DNA from: PFJX01 sp040751755
GTDB taxonomy: Bacteria > Pseudomonadota > Gammaproteobacteria > Burkholderiales > Thiobacillaceae
Assembly: GCA_040751755.1 (NCBI GenBank)
Contig: JBFMHC010000025.1
Location: forward strand, 105,424 to 169,423
Direction: 5' to 3'
DNA length: 64,000 bases
A model generated the notes under the pieces. The model was not told the DNA's origin and ran no database searches. It saw only the letters and a program-made list of their open reading frames with translations. Numbering within the stretch: position 1 is the first letter of the stretch; each line of letters begins with the position of its first letter. Shown piece after piece: positions 8,302-17,510 of this stretch. The position numbers were made by a program, and so were the translations under genes.

Positions 8302-9921
8302 ATGCCAATGAGCACGAACATCGCTAAATGGGACGTGGAGGACCCGCAGTTCTGGGACTCCACCGGCAGGCGCATCGCCAACCGCAACCTGTGGATCTCC
8401 ATCCCCAGCCTGCTGCTCGGCTTCGCCATCTGGATGATGTGGGGGATCATCACCGTGCAGATGCTGAACCTGGGCTTCCCGTTCTCCAAGGAGGACATGT
8501 TCAGCCTTACCGCCATCGCCGGCCTGTCCGGCGCCACCCTGCGCATCCCGTCCTCGTTCTTCATCCGCCTCGCCGGCGGGCGCAACGCCATCTTCCTCAC
8601 CACGGCGCTGCTGATGATCCCGGCCATCGGCACCGGCATCGCCCTGCAGGACAAGACCACGCCGCTGTGGGTGTTCCAGCTCCTGGCGCTGCTCTCCGGC
8701 ATCGGCGGCGGCAACTTCGCCTGCTCGATGTCCAACATCAGCACCTTCTTCCCGAAGCGCCTGCAGGGCACGGCCCTGGGCCTGAACGCCGGCCTGGGCA
8801 ACTTCGGCGTCACCACCATGCAGATCCTCATCCCCCTGGTGATGACCGCCGGCATCTTTGGCGCCATGGCCGGGGCGCCCATGGAGCTGGTGAAGGACTC
8901 GGGCTGGATCCTCGGCAAGATCGCCGCCGGCACGCCCACCTTCATCCAGAACGCCGGCTGGGTGTGGATGCTGGCCCTGGCGCCGCTCGCCTTCCTCGGC
9001 TTCTTCGGCATGAACAACCTGCTGCCGATCTCGCCGGCCATCGGCGGCACCGTGGCGGCCTTCATCAAGGTCCTCTGGCTCTACGGCCTGGCCGCCGTGA
9101 CCGCCGGCGTCGGTCTCTACCTCTACCTGCCCCCGGCGGCGGGCGGCCTGGGCCTGCTCAACATGTGGGTGGCGCTGCCCCTGATCATGGTCGGCACCCT
9201 GCTGCTCATGCGCCTGTTCGCCATCGGCGAGATGAAGGCGGGCATCCAGAAGCAGTTCTCCATCTTCTCCAGCAAGCACACCTGGTCGATGACCGCCCTG
9301 TACCTGGTGACCTTCGGCTCCTTCATCGGCTTCGCCGCCGCGGTGCCGCTGTCCATCACGGTGATCTTCGGCGACACCCACGTGTTCGACGCCGCCACCC
9401 AGACCTGGGTGCACACCAAGAACCCCAACGCCCCCTCGGCCCTGACCTACGCCTGGATCGGCCCCTTCGTCGGCGCCCTGGTGCGGCCGATCGGCGGCTG
9501 GATCTCCGACAAGGTGGGCGGCTCCATCGTCACCCAGGTGATCTCCGCGGTGATGGTGGGCGCCTCGGTCTACGCCGGCTACATCATGATGCAGGCCTAC
9601 CACTCCGCCACCCCCGAGGTCTATTTCACCCAGTTCCTGGTGACCTTCGTGGTGGTGTTCGCCGCCTCCGGCATCGGCAACGGCTCCACCTTCCGCACCG
9701 TCGGCGTGATCTTCGACCGCGCCCAGGCCGGCCCCGTGCTGGGCTGGACCTCGGCGGTGGCCGCCTACGGCTCCTTCATCGCCCCCGAGGTGATCAAGGG
9801 CCAGCTCAAGGCCGGCACCCCGGAAAACGCGATGTACGGCTTCGCCATCTTCTATGCCCTCTGCCTGGTCCTGAACTGGTGGTTCTACCTGCGCCGCGGC
9901 AGCGAGATCCGCAATCCCTGA
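8302..9921 (+). CDS. narK2: Nitrate/nitrite MFS transporter, NarK2 type
   Basis: A 539-residue MFS transporter of the NarK family in its longer form. It has the two nitrate-signature regions: SGIGGGNFACSMSNISTFFPKRLQGTALGLNAGLGNFGV near residues 130-170, and AASGIGNGSTFRTVGVIF near residues 450-470. The A-loop equivalent is SSFFIRLAGGRNAIF. NarK2-type proteins are assigned nitrate/nitrite antiport, exporting nitrite made by NarG. It is followed after 25 bases by narG with a clear Shine-Dalgarno (CAGGAG). A second ATG at 8308 is equally possible as the start. Having both transporters in series matches the narK1K2 arrangement of denitrifiers. Confidence 0.92.
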   Translation: MPMSTNIAKWDVEDPQFWDSTGRRIANRNLWISIPSLLLGFAIWMMWGIITVQMLNLGFPFSKEDMFSLTAIAGLSGATLRIPSSFFIRLAGGRNAIFLTTALLMIPAIGTGIALQDKTTPLWVFQLLALLSGIGGGNFACSMSNISTFFPKRLQGTALGLNAGLGNFGVTTMQILIPLVMTAGIFGAMAGAPMELVKDSGWILGKIAAGTPTFIQNAGWVWMLALAPLAFLGFFGMNNLLPISPAIGGTVAAFIKVLWLYGLAAVTAGVGLYLYLPPAAGGLGLLNMWVALPLIMVGTLLLMRLFAIGEMKAGIQKQFSIFSSKHTWSMTALYLVTFGSFIGFAAAVPLSITVIFGDTHVFDAATQTWVHTKNPNAPSALTYAWIGPFVGALVRPIGGWISDKVGGSIVTQVISAVMVGASVYAGYIMMQAYHSATPEVYFTQFLVTFVVVFAASGIGNGSTFRTVGVIFDRAQAGPVLGWTSAVAAYGSFIAPEVIKGQLKAGTPENAMYGFAIFYALCLVLNWWFYLRRGSEIRNP

Positions 9922-9946
9922 TCCCCACGATTCACAGGAGAAAAAC

Positions 9947-12900
9947 ATGAGTCACTTCCTAGACCGCCTGACCTACTTCACGCATCCCCGTGAATCGTTT
10001 TCCGGCGAGCACGGCGTCAAGACCATCGAGGACCGCAAGTGGGAGGACGCCTACCGCAACCGCTGGCGCCACGACAAGGTGGTGCGCTCCACGCACGGCG
10101 TGAACTGCACCGGCGGCTGCTCGTGGAAGATCTTCGTCAAGAACGGCCTGGTGTCGTTCGAGATGCAGCAGACCGACTACCCGCGCACCCGCGACGACCT
10201 GCCCAACCATGAGCCGCGCGGCTGCCAGCGCGGGGCGTCGTTCTCCTGGTACCTGTACTCGCCGCACCGCATCAAGCACCCGATGATCCGCGGCCGCCTG
10301 CTCGACCTGTACCGCGCCGAGCGCAAGTCCGGCAAGGACCCGGTGGAGGCCTGGGCGGCGATCCAGGCCGACACGGCGAAGCGCGACAAGTACGTCAAGG
10401 TGCGCGGCCTGGGCGGCTTCGTGCGCACCAGCTGGGACGAGGTGCTGGAGATCACCGCCGCCGCCAACGTCCATACCATCCAGAAGTGGGGCCCGGACCG
10501 CATCTACGGCTTCTCGCCGATCCCGGCCATGTCCATGATCTCCTACGCCGCCGGCTCGCGTTACCTGTCGCTGATCGGCGGCGCCTGCGGCTCCTTCTAC
10601 GACTGGTACTGCGACCTGCCGATCGGCAGCCCGCAGACCTGGGGCGAGCAGACCGACGTGCCGGAGTCGGCCGACTGGTACAACTCCACCTACATCATCA
10701 TCGCCGGCGCCAACCTGCCGATGACCCGCACCCCGGACGCGCACTTCGCCATCGAGACGCGCTACAAGGGCACCAAGATCGTCTCCATGTCGCCGGACTA
10801 CGCCGAGTTCTGCAAGTTCGCCGACCTGTGGATGCCGATCCGCCAGGGCACGGACTCCGCCGCCTTCATGGCCATGGGCCACGTGGCGCTGAAGGAGTTC
10901 TACGTGCTGCGCAAGACGCCGTACTTCCAGGAGTACGCGCGCAAGTACACCGACCTGCCGATGCAGGTGGTGCTGCGCAAGCATGAGAGCGGCTACGTCA
11001 GCGACCGCAACCTGCGCGCCTCCGACCTGGGCGGCATGAACGAGGCCAACAACCCGGAATGGAAGACCATCGTCTGGGACGAGTTCTCTGGCGCCTTCGT
11101 GGTGCCCAACGGCTCGATCGGCTTCCGCTGGGGCGAGGAGGGCAAGTGGAACCTGCTGGAGAAACAATCCGACGGTTCCAACATGTGCGCCGAGCTGACC
11201 TGCCAGGGCAAGGCGGGCACCGAGGTCGTCCCGGTCGGCTTCCCGCACTTCACCCCCGGCGAGCCGGAGCTGCTGTTCCGCAACGTGCCGGCGCGCCGCG
11301 TCAGGCTGGCGGACGGCGGCGAGGCCCTGGTCGCTTCGGTGTTCGACCTGCTGGTGGCGCAGTACGGCGTCGACCGCGGCCTGGGCGGCGGCAACGTGGC
11401 GAGCGACTACAACGACGCCAGCTGCGCCTACACCCCGGCCTGGGCCGAGAAGGTCACCGGCGTGAAGCGCGCCGACATCGAGCGCACCGGCCGCGAGTTC
11501 GCCGACAACGCGGCCAAGACCAAGGGCAAGTCCATGGTCATCATGGGCGCGGCGATCAACCACTGGTACCACCACGACCAGTCCTACCGCTCGATCATGA
11601 ACCTGCTGCACCTGTGCGGCTGCGTCGGCCAGAGCGGCGGCGGCTGGGCGCACTACGTCGGCCAGGAGAAGCTGCGGCCGCAGGCCGGCTGGGCGCCGAT
11701 CGCCTTCGCCCTCGACTGGCACCGCCCGCCGCGCCACCAGAACTCCACCTCCTACTGGTACTTCCACACCGACCAGTGGCGCTACGAGACGGTGAAGGCG
11801 GACGAGCTGCTCTCGCCCGCCGGCAAGGGCCGCAACAAGGGCTACAGCCTGGCCGACTACAACGTCGTCTCCACCCGCCTGGGCTGGCTGCCCTCGAACC
11901 CGCACTTCAACAAGAACCCGATCGAGATCGGCATCGAGGCGGCCAAGGCCGGCGCCACCGACGAGGCGGGCGTGGCGAAGCATGTCGCCGAGCAGTTGAA
12001 GTCCGGCGCCCTGGACATGGCCTACGCCGATCCGGACGCGCCGGAGAACTGGCCGCGCAACCTGATCGTCTGGCGCGGCAACCTGATCGGCACCTCCGCC
12101 AAGGGCCACGAGTACTTCCTCAAGCACCTGCTCGGCGCGCAGAACGGCGTGCTGCAGGAAGGCGGTGTCGGCAACGACTGCAAGGAGGTGAAGTGGCGCG
12201 ACGAGGCCCCGGTCGGCAAGCTGGACCTGATGGTGGACATCAACTTCCGCCTCAACTCCACCGGCGCCTACGCGGACATCATCCTGCCCACCGCCACCTG
12301 GTACGAGAAGCACGACCTCAACACCACGGACATGCACCCCTTCATCCACCCGCTCGCCGAGGCGGTGAGCCCGGGTTGGGAGTCCAAGTCCGACTGGCAG
12401 ATCTTCAAGTCGCTGGCGAAGAAGTTCTCCGAGCTTTCCGCCAAGCACCTGGGGGTGAAGAAGGACGTGGTGTCCCTGCCCATGCAGCACGACTCGCCCT
12501 TCGAGCTGGCGCAGCCGCTGGGCCAGGTGCGCGACTGGAAGAAGGGCGACTGCGACCCGATCCCCGGCAAGACCATGCCGATCATCAAGGTGGTGGAGCG
12601 CGACTACGGCAGCACCTACAACAAGTTCATCGCCCTCGGGCCGCTGATGACCAAGCTGGGCAACAACGTGAAGGGCCTGGACTGGAACACCGAGCAGGAA
12701 TACAAGGAACTGGCCTCGCTCAACCGCACCGTCACCGAGCCCGGCATCTCCCAGGGCATGCCCAGCCTGGAGGAGGACATCGCGGTGTGCGACTCGGTGA
12801 TGCGCATGGCGCCGGAGACCAACGGCGAGGTGGCGCACAAGTCCTGGAGCGCCCTCAGCAAGAAGACCGGCATCGACCATCACCACCTCTATGCCGGGCG

Positions 12901-13699
12901 CCACGAGGACAAGATCACCTTCCGCGACATCCAGGCGCAGCCGCGCAAGATCATCACCGCGCCGACCTGGTCCGGCATCGAGTCGGAGCACGTCTCCTAC
13001 ACCGCGGGCTACACCAACATCCACGAGCACATCCCGTTCCGGACGCTCACCGGCCGCGCCCACTTCTACCAGGACCACGAGTGGATGCTGGACTTCGGCG
13101 AGGGCTTCTGCTGCTTCCGCCCGCCGGTGGACATGCAGGAGCACAAGAAGGTGCCGAGCAGCGTCACCAAGGGCCCGCACCTGGTGCTGTCCTGGATCAC
13201 GCCGCACTCCAAGTGGGGCATCCACTCCAGCTACCAGGACAACCTGCGCATGCTCAACCTGTTCCGCGGCGGTCCCTACTTCTGGATCTCGGAAGAGGAC
13301 GCGAAGAGCGTCGGCATCGCCGACAACGACTGGGTCGAGGCGGTCAACGCCAACGGCGCCACCGTGGCACGGGCGGTGGTCAGTCAAAGGGTGCCGAGAG
13401 GCATGGCGCTCATGTACCACGCCCAGGAGAAGAACGTGAACGTGCCCGGCAGCCCGACCACCGGCAAGCGCGGCGGCATCCTCAACTCGGTCACCCGCGT
13501 GGTGGTCAAGCCCACCCACATGATCGGCGGCTACGCGCAACTGGCCTACAGCTTCAACTACTACGGCCCGGTCGGCAGCAACCGCGACGAGGTGGTGGTG
13601 GTGCGCAGGATCGCCGACCAGGACGTGGACTGGCTGGAGCGGCCGCTGACGCCGGAGCGCGAGCAGCAGCGCAACCCGGTGGGCGTGGGGCCGAAGTGA
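9947..13699 (+). CDS. narG: Respiratory nitrate reductase, catalytic alpha subunit NarG
   Basis: At 1250 residues it has the full length of a membrane-bound nitrate reductase alpha subunit, which reduces nitrate to nitrite on the cytoplasmic side. The N-terminal FS0 [4Fe-4S] ligands are His50, Cys54, Cys58 and Cys93 (HGVNCTGGCSW and RGCQRG), in the spacing known from E. coli NarG. The molybdenum ligand is Asp223 in WYCDLPIGSPQTWGEQ. There is no twin-arginine signal, as expected for the cytoplasmic-facing Nar type and unlike Nap. The C-terminal molybdopterin domain is intact. The gap to narH is 334 bases, unusually wide for a nar operon, and is occupied by composite repeat element B. Confidence 0.97.
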   Translation: MSHFLDRLTYFTHPRESFSGEHGVKTIEDRKWEDAYRNRWRHDKVVRSTHGVNCTGGCSWKIFVKNGLVSFEMQQTDYPRTRDDLPNHEPRGCQRGASFSWYLYSPHRIKHPMIRGRLLDLYRAERKSGKDPVEAWAAIQADTAKRDKYVKVRGLGGFVRTSWDEVLEITAAANVHTIQKWGPDRIYGFSPIPAMSMISYAAGSRYLSLIGGACGSFYDWYCDLPIGSPQTWGEQTDVPESADWYNSTYIIIAGANLPMTRTPDAHFAIETRYKGTKIVSMSPDYAEFCKFADLWMPIRQGTDSAAFMAMGHVALKEFYVLRKTPYFQEYARKYTDLPMQVVLRKHESGYVSDRNLRASDLGGMNEANNPEWKTIVWDEFSGAFVVPNGSIGFRWGEEGKWNLLEKQSDGSNMCAELTCQGKAGTEVVPVGFPHFTPGEPELLFRNVPARRVRLADGGEALVASVFDLLVAQYGVDRGLGGGNVASDYNDASCAYTPAWAEKVTGVKRADIERTGREFADNAAKTKGKSMVIMGAAINHWYHHDQSYRSIMNLLHLCGCVGQSGGGWAHYVGQEKLRPQAGWAPIAFALDWHRPPRHQNSTSYWYFHTDQWRYETVKADELLSPAGKGRNKGYSLADYNVVSTRLGWLPSNPHFNKNPIEIGIEAAKAGATDEAGVAKHVAEQLKSGALDMAYADPDAPENWPRNLIVWRGNLIGTSAKGHEYFLKHLLGAQNGVLQEGGVGNDCKEVKWRDEAPVGKLDLMVDINFRLNSTGAYADIILPTATWYEKHDLNTTDMHPFIHPLAEAVSPGWESKSDWQIFKSLAKKFSELSAKHLGVKKDVVSLPMQHDSPFELAQPLGQVRDWKKGDCDPIPGKTMPIIKVVERDYGSTYNKFIALGPLMTKLGNNVKGLDWNTEQEYKELASLNRTVTEPGISQGMPSLEEDIAVCDSVMRMAPETNGEVAHKSWSALSKKTGIDHHHLYAGRHEDKITFRDIQAQPRKIITAPTWSGIESEHVSYTAGYTNIHEHIPFRTLTGRAHFYQDHEWMLDFGEGFCCFRPPVDMQEHKKVPSSVTKGPHLVLSWITPHSKWGIHSSYQDNLRMLNLFRGGPYFWISEEDAKSVGIADNDWVEAVNANGATVARAVVSQRVPRGMALMYHAQEKNVNVPGSPTTGKRGGILNSVTRVVVKPTHMIGGYAQLAYSFNYYGPVGSNRDEVVVVRRIADQDVDWLERPLTPEREQQRNPVGVGPK

Positions 13700-14033
13700 T
13701 GGGCTTTTCTCCCTCCCCCTTGAGGGGGCGTAAGAGGGAATTCGCGAAGCATGCTTCGCGCCTCTGGAGCCGGACCGGGATGCAGCCCGGTCCGTGGGGC
13801 GCGAAGCGGGACCGGGGAGAGGGTGAGGACGGCGAAGCCGTCCAAAAGGGCACGCAACTGCCCACCCTCTCCCCCAACCCCTCCCCCCTCGAGGGGGAGG
13901 GGAGACAGGCAACGGCGCCCCTCGATGGAGGGGAGTCAACCAGGTTCAACCGCCGAGGTGCCGAAGGTGACGGGTCTCGTGGCTGGGTCACAGCACCCCA
14001 GGGCCTCGGCGGTTAACAACACAGGAGCATGAA
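13700..14033. repeat. Composite palindromic element B in the narG-narH gap
   Basis: This gene-free 334-base stretch repeats the layout of element A: a C/G-rich repeat (13706-13740); the perfect palindrome CGCGAAGCATGCTTCGCG (13743-13760); after 11 bases, a hairpin with arms GGACCGGG (13772-13779) and CCCGGTCC (13786-13793) around the same loop ATGCAG; then a second C/G-rich repeat (13861-13914). About 100 bases with no recognisable signal follow up to the narH ribosome-binding site ACAGGAG. No alternative promoter or terminator was recognised. Confidence 0.75.
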
Positions 14034-15581
14034 ATGAAAGTTCGCGCGCAATTCGCCTTCGTCTTCAACCTGGACAAGTGCATCGGCTGCCACACCTGCT
14101 CGGTCACCTGCAAGAACGTATGGACCAACCGCAAGGGCGTGGAGTACGTCTGGTTCAACAACGTGGAATCCAAGCCCGGCATCGGCTTTCCCAAGGACTG
14201 GGAGAACCAGACCAAGTGGCGCGGCGGCTGGGAGCTGAAGGACGGCAAGCTGCAGCTCAAGTCCGGCAGCAAGCTCAACCGGCTGATGAACATCTTCGCC
14301 AACCCGGACATGCCGGAGATCGACGACTACTATGAGCCGTTCACCTTCGACTACGCGCGCCTGCAGAACGCGCCGCTGTCCGAGGCGGCGCCGACCGCGC
14401 GGCCGGTGTCGCAGATCACCGGCGAGAAGATGGACAAGATCACCTGGGGTCCCAACTGGGAGGACGACCTGGCGGGCGAGTTCGAGAAGCGCGCCCGCGA
14501 CCAGAACATGGCGAACCTGGAGAAGGAGATCTACAAGCAGTTCGCCAACACCTTCCACATGTACCTGCCGCGCATCTGCAACCACTGCATCAACCCCGCC
14601 TGCGTCGCCGCCTGCCCGTCCGGCTCGATCTACAAGCGCGAGGAGGACGGCATCGTCCTGGTGGACCAGGACAAGTGCCGCGGCTGGCGCATGTGCATCT
14701 CCTCCTGCCCGTACAAGAAGGTGTTCTACAACTGGGAATCCGGCAAGGCGGAGAAGTGCATCGGCTGCTACCCGCGCGTCGAGTCCGGCATGCCGACGGT
14801 GTGCTCCGAGTCCTGCGTGGGCCGCATCCGCTACAACGGCATCATGCTCTACGACGCGGACCGCATCGAGGAGCTGGCCTCCACGCAGAACGAGCAGGAC
14901 CTGTACGAGGCGCACACGCGCATCTTCCTCGACCCCAACGACCCCAAGGTGATCGAGCAGGCCCGCATCGACGGCGTGCCGGATGACTGGATCGAGGCGG
15001 CAAGGAAGTCGCCGATCTGGAAGATGGCCATGGACTGGAAGATCGCCTTCCCCATGCACCCCGAGTTCCGCACCCTGCCCATGGTCTGGTACGTGCCGCC
15101 GCTCTCGCCGGTGCAGTCGCACATCGACCAGGGCAACCTGCCCACCGAGGCCGACGGCTGCATCCCCAAGTCCGGCACCCTGCGCCTGCCCATCAAGTAC
15201 CTGGCCAACCTGCTCACCGCCGGCAAGGAGGAGCCGATCCGCCAGGCGCTCAACAAGATGATCGCGATGCGCTCCTACATGCGCTCCGTGCACGTCGAGG
15301 GCGAGCCGGCCACCGAGGCGCTGAAGAACGCGGGCATCGACGAGGCGACGGCGAAGGAGATGTACCGCTACATGGCGATCGCCAACTACGAGGACCGCTT
15401 CGTCATCCCCACCGGCCACCAGGAGGTGACGCTGGAGGACTTCTACGCCCACCAGGGCCAGAACGGCTTCACCTTCGGCAACGACTCCTCCGCCGGCATC
15501 TCGCCCAACTCGCTGTTCCCGGAACGGCGCAAGGAGTCGGTGGAATCCCTGCAACCCGCGCCGTCTGCGGACGAGCGTTGA
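14034..15581 (+). CDS. narH: Respiratory nitrate reductase, beta (iron-sulfur) subunit NarH
   Basis: A 515-residue ferredoxin-type subunit that carries electrons from NarI to NarG. Four cysteine groups are present: CIGCHTCSVTCKNVW near residue 17; CNHCINPACVAACP near 182; CRGWRMCISSCP near 215, where Trp replaces a cysteine as expected for the [3Fe-4S] centre; and CIGCYPRVESG...CSESC near 242. The ATG at 14034 has a good Shine-Dalgarno (CAGGAG). The polar C-terminal tail has no further motif. A 127-base repeat-filled gap separates it from narJ. Confidence 0.97.
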   Translation: MKVRAQFAFVFNLDKCIGCHTCSVTCKNVWTNRKGVEYVWFNNVESKPGIGFPKDWENQTKWRGGWELKDGKLQLKSGSKLNRLMNIFANPDMPEIDDYYEPFTFDYARLQNAPLSEAAPTARPVSQITGEKMDKITWGPNWEDDLAGEFEKRARDQNMANLEKEIYKQFANTFHMYLPRICNHCINPACVAACPSGSIYKREEDGIVLVDQDKCRGWRMCISSCPYKKVFYNWESGKAEKCIGCYPRVESGMPTVCSESCVGRIRYNGIMLYDADRIEELASTQNEQDLYEAHTRIFLDPNDPKVIEQARIDGVPDDWIEAARKSPIWKMAMDWKIAFPMHPEFRTLPMVWYVPPLSPVQSHIDQGNLPTEADGCIPKSGTLRLPIKYLANLLTAGKEEPIRQALNKMIAMRSYMRSVHVEGEPATEALKNAGIDEATAKEMYRYMAIANYEDRFVIPTGHQEVTLEDFYAHQGQNGFTFGNDSSAGISPNSLFPERRKESVESLQPAPSADER

Positions 15582-15583
15582 AA

Positions 15584-15693
15584 CTCCCCTCCCCCTCGGG
15601 GGAGGGGCCGGGGGTGAGGGAACCCGGCATCGCGACCGCGACCGCGACCGTTGCTCCCTCACCCTGGCCCTCTCCCGGTGGGAGAGGGAATGG
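15584..15693. repeat. Inverted pair of C/G-rich repeats between narH and narJ
   Basis: Two copies face each other: one ends GGGGCCGGGGGTGAGGGA (up to about 15621) and the other begins TCCCTCACCCTGGCCCTC (from about 15655). Transcript from this gap could form a long hairpin. The spacer contains three tandem GCGACC units (15632-15649). This inverted pairing of the repeat also occurs at 18066, 28476 and 56309. Confidence 0.75.
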
Positions 15694-15708
15694 ACCTAGG
15701 AGAAACAC

Positions 15709-16245
15709 ATGTTCTACAAGCTGCTTGCCAAACTGCTGGAGTACCCGGACGCCGAGCTGCAGGCCGAGTTGCCGCGCCTCAACAAGGCCCTGCGCGAGGG
15801 CTTCGAGGCCACGGAATGGATCGTCCTGGAGCGCTTCATGCGCCAGCTCGCGGATGAGTCCCTGACCGAGTCGCAGGCCGCCTACGTGCGGACCTTCGAC
15901 ATGACCCCGGAGCATGCCCTGCACCTCACCCACCACCTGTTCGGCGACGACAAGAACCGCGGCCCCGCGCTCATCGACCTGACCGAGTACTACCGGCAGT
16001 ACGGCCTGGAGATCGCCGCCAACGACGGCGGCTCGCGCGAGCTGCCGGACTACCTGCCGCTGGTGCTGGAGTTCGCCGCGCAACTGGAGGCCGAGGAGGC
16101 GCGCGTGTTCCTCTCGCAGTGGACCAAGGTCCTCAACCAGCTGGCGGCCAACCTGGAGACCGCCGAAAGCCCCTACGCCCCCCTCGTCCGCCTGGTGGAA
16201 CGGCGCAGCCGTCTCGCCCAGCCGATGGCCGAGGCCGCCGCCTGA
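15709..16245 (+). CDS. narJ: Nitrate reductase assembly chaperone NarJ
   Basis: A 178-residue all-alpha protein of the TorD/NarJ chaperone class. It is needed for molybdenum cofactor insertion and membrane attachment of NarGH but is not part of the final enzyme. Diagnostic segments are the N-terminal FYKLLAKLLEYPD and the central YVRTFDMTPEHALHLTHHLFGDDKNRG, which is characteristic of NarJ. The start has a Shine-Dalgarno (TAGGAG) six bases upstream. It lies between narH and narI, 14 bases from the latter. Confidence 0.95.
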   Translation: MFYKLLAKLLEYPDAELQAELPRLNKALREGFEATEWIVLERFMRQLADESLTESQAAYVRTFDMTPEHALHLTHHLFGDDKNRGPALIDLTEYYRQYGLEIAANDGGSRELPDYLPLVLEFAAQLEAEEARVFLSQWTKVLNQLAANLETAESPYAPLVRLVERRSRLAQPMAEAAA

Positions 16246-16259
16246 ACTAGGAGACCATC

Positions 16260-16952
16260 ATGCACTTCGACCTGCACACCTTCCTCTACGGGGTCTATCC
16301 CTACATTGCCCTGGTCACCTTCGCCCTGGGCAGCTGGATCCGCTTCGACCACGAGCAGTACACATGGAAGAGCGACTCCAGCCAGCTGCTGTCCAAGCGC
16401 TACATGCGCTTCGCCAGCAATGTGTTCCACGTCGGCATCCTCGGCATCTTCTTCGGCCACCTGGTGGGCATGCTGACGCCGCACTCGGTGTTCCTCGCCC
16501 TCGGCGTCTCCGACGAGGCGCACCAGGGCATCGCCATCTTCGCCGGCGGCATCTTCGGCATGATGGTGATCTTCGGCGGCCTCATCCTCTGGCTGCGCCG
16601 CCTGTTCAACCCGCGGGTGCGCGCCGCCAGCCGCTGGATGGACATCAACATCCTGGGCTGGCTGATCCTCACCGCCTGCGTCGGCTTCTCCACCATCTTC
16701 TGGTCGCTGGGGCATGCCGAGCACAAGGACTTCTCGGTGATGATCCGCCTCACCGAGTACGTGCAGAGCGTGGTGACGCTGCAGCCCAACCCCGAGCTGC
16801 TGCGCGGCCTGGACGCCGTGTACAGGCTGCACATCTTCCTCGGCCTGTCGGTGTTCCTGTTCTTCCCCTTCACCCGCCTGGTGCACATCTGGAGCGCGCC
16901 GGTGGGCTACCTGTTCCGGGCCTATCAGATCGTGCGCGCCAAGCGCGTCTGA
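16260..16952 (+). CDS. narI: Nitrate reductase gamma subunit, diheme cytochrome b NarI
   Basis: A 230-residue membrane protein with five hydrophobic segments, which oxidises quinol and passes electrons to NarH. The N-terminus FLYGVYPYIALVTFALGSWIRFDHEQYTWKSDSSQLL is typical of NarI. Heme-ligand histidines are visible in VFHVGILGIFFGHLVG near residues 58-70 and in LHIFLGLSVFLFFPFTRLVHIWSAP near 185-210. It closes the nar operon, and a strong hairpin with a T-run follows within 30 bases. No NarM-type or PpiC gene is attached. Confidence 0.96.
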   Translation: MHFDLHTFLYGVYPYIALVTFALGSWIRFDHEQYTWKSDSSQLLSKRYMRFASNVFHVGILGIFFGHLVGMLTPHSVFLALGVSDEAHQGIAIFAGGIFGMMVIFGGLILWLRRLFNPRVRAASRWMDINILGWLILTACVGFSTIFWSLGHAEHKDFSVMIRLTEYVQSVVTLQPNPELLRGLDAVYRLHIFLGLSVFLFFPFTRLVHIWSAPVGYLFRAYQIVRAKRV

Positions 16953-16977
16953 CCGGCCACCGGAATTCGACCCTTTC

Positions 16978-17059
16978 GCCGCCGCGCCATCGCTGATGTT
17001 CCGCGCCTCCTCTCGATTGTCGTCCCTCCTTGGCGGAACCGGCGCGGCGGCCTTTTTCT
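16978..17059 (+). terminator. Terminator of the nar operon
   Basis: A perfect 11-base inverted repeat, GCCGCCGCGCC (16978-16988) with GGCGCGGCGGC (17041-17051), is followed by CTTTTTCTT. The 52-base loop is unusually long for an intrinsic terminator but can fold within itself. It separates narI from the DsrC-like gene, so that gene probably has its own promoter or depends on read-through. Confidence 0.55.
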
Positions 17060-17084
17060 TCACATGACCCGAGGTACAGCCACC

Positions 17085-17492
17085 ATGTTCAAGATGCCGA
17101 AAGTCAACTACCGCGAGGATGCGGTGAACACCGCCAACCCCTACGCCATCTACACCCGCAAGCTGGTCGTCGACGGGCGCGAGGTGCTCACCGACCCCGA
17201 GGGCTACATCCTCAACATGGACGAGTGGAGCGAGGGCTACGCCGAGGCCCTGGCGGCGCAGGAGGGCCTGACGCTGACGGACGAGCACTGGGACGTGGTC
17301 CGCTTCATCCGCGAGTACTACGAGGAGCACGGCGTGCAGGCGCCGGTGCGCGACATGGTCAAGCACTTCCGCGTTGCCTGGGGCGAGGCGCGCGGCAACA
17401 GCCGCTACCTGCACGACATCTTCCCCATGGGCGGGCCGCAGAAGCAGGGCAACCGCCTGGCCGGCATCCGCAAGACCAAGGGTGAGCACTGA
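17085..17492 (+). CDS. TusE/DsrC-family protein lacking the sulfur-carrier cysteines
   Basis: A 135-residue protein with the TusE/DsrC/DsvC fold signature: GYILNMDEWSEGYAEALAAQEGLTLTDEHWDVVRFIREYYEEHGVQAPVRDMVKHF. Family members carry sulfur on a cysteine near the C-terminus. This protein contains no cysteine at all: the tail reads FPMGGPQKQGNRLAGIRK where the active-site arm should be. It therefore cannot act as a persulfide carrier. It fits the cysteine-free DsrC relatives proposed to be regulatory. The start at 17085 is preferred over 17064 because of the GAGGTACAG ribosome site. Its position after narI suggests a role in anaerobic respiration. Confidence 0.85.
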   Translation: MFKMPKVNYREDAVNTANPYAIYTRKLVVDGREVLTDPEGYILNMDEWSEGYAEALAAQEGLTLTDEHWDVVRFIREYYEEHGVQAPVRDMVKHFRVAWGEARGNSRYLHDIFPMGGPQKQGNRLAGIRKTKGEH

Positions 17493-17510
17493 GCCTCGCC
17501 CCGACTGGCA

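Noticed and set aside
9959..13939. 1326-codon minus-strand open frame opposite narG
   Set aside because: Same cause. NarG on the plus strand has every cofactor ligand in place; the antisense product has repetitive His/Val/Ala/Gly composition.
13700..14033. Hidden small gene or promoter in the narG-narH gap
   Set aside because: Open frames here are translations of the palindromic repeats. No start with a ribosome site leads to a plausible protein, and no convincing -35/-10 pair was found.
15632..15649. Three tandem GCGACC units considered as iteron-like or origin repeats
   Set aside because: Only three short copies inside an intergenic repeat pair, with no replication gene or AT-rich region nearby.
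17064..17084. Earlier ATG for the DsrC-like gene
   Set aside because: The ATG at 17064 directly follows the terminator T-run without a ribosome site, while 17085 has GAGGTACAG and gives the family-like N-terminus.
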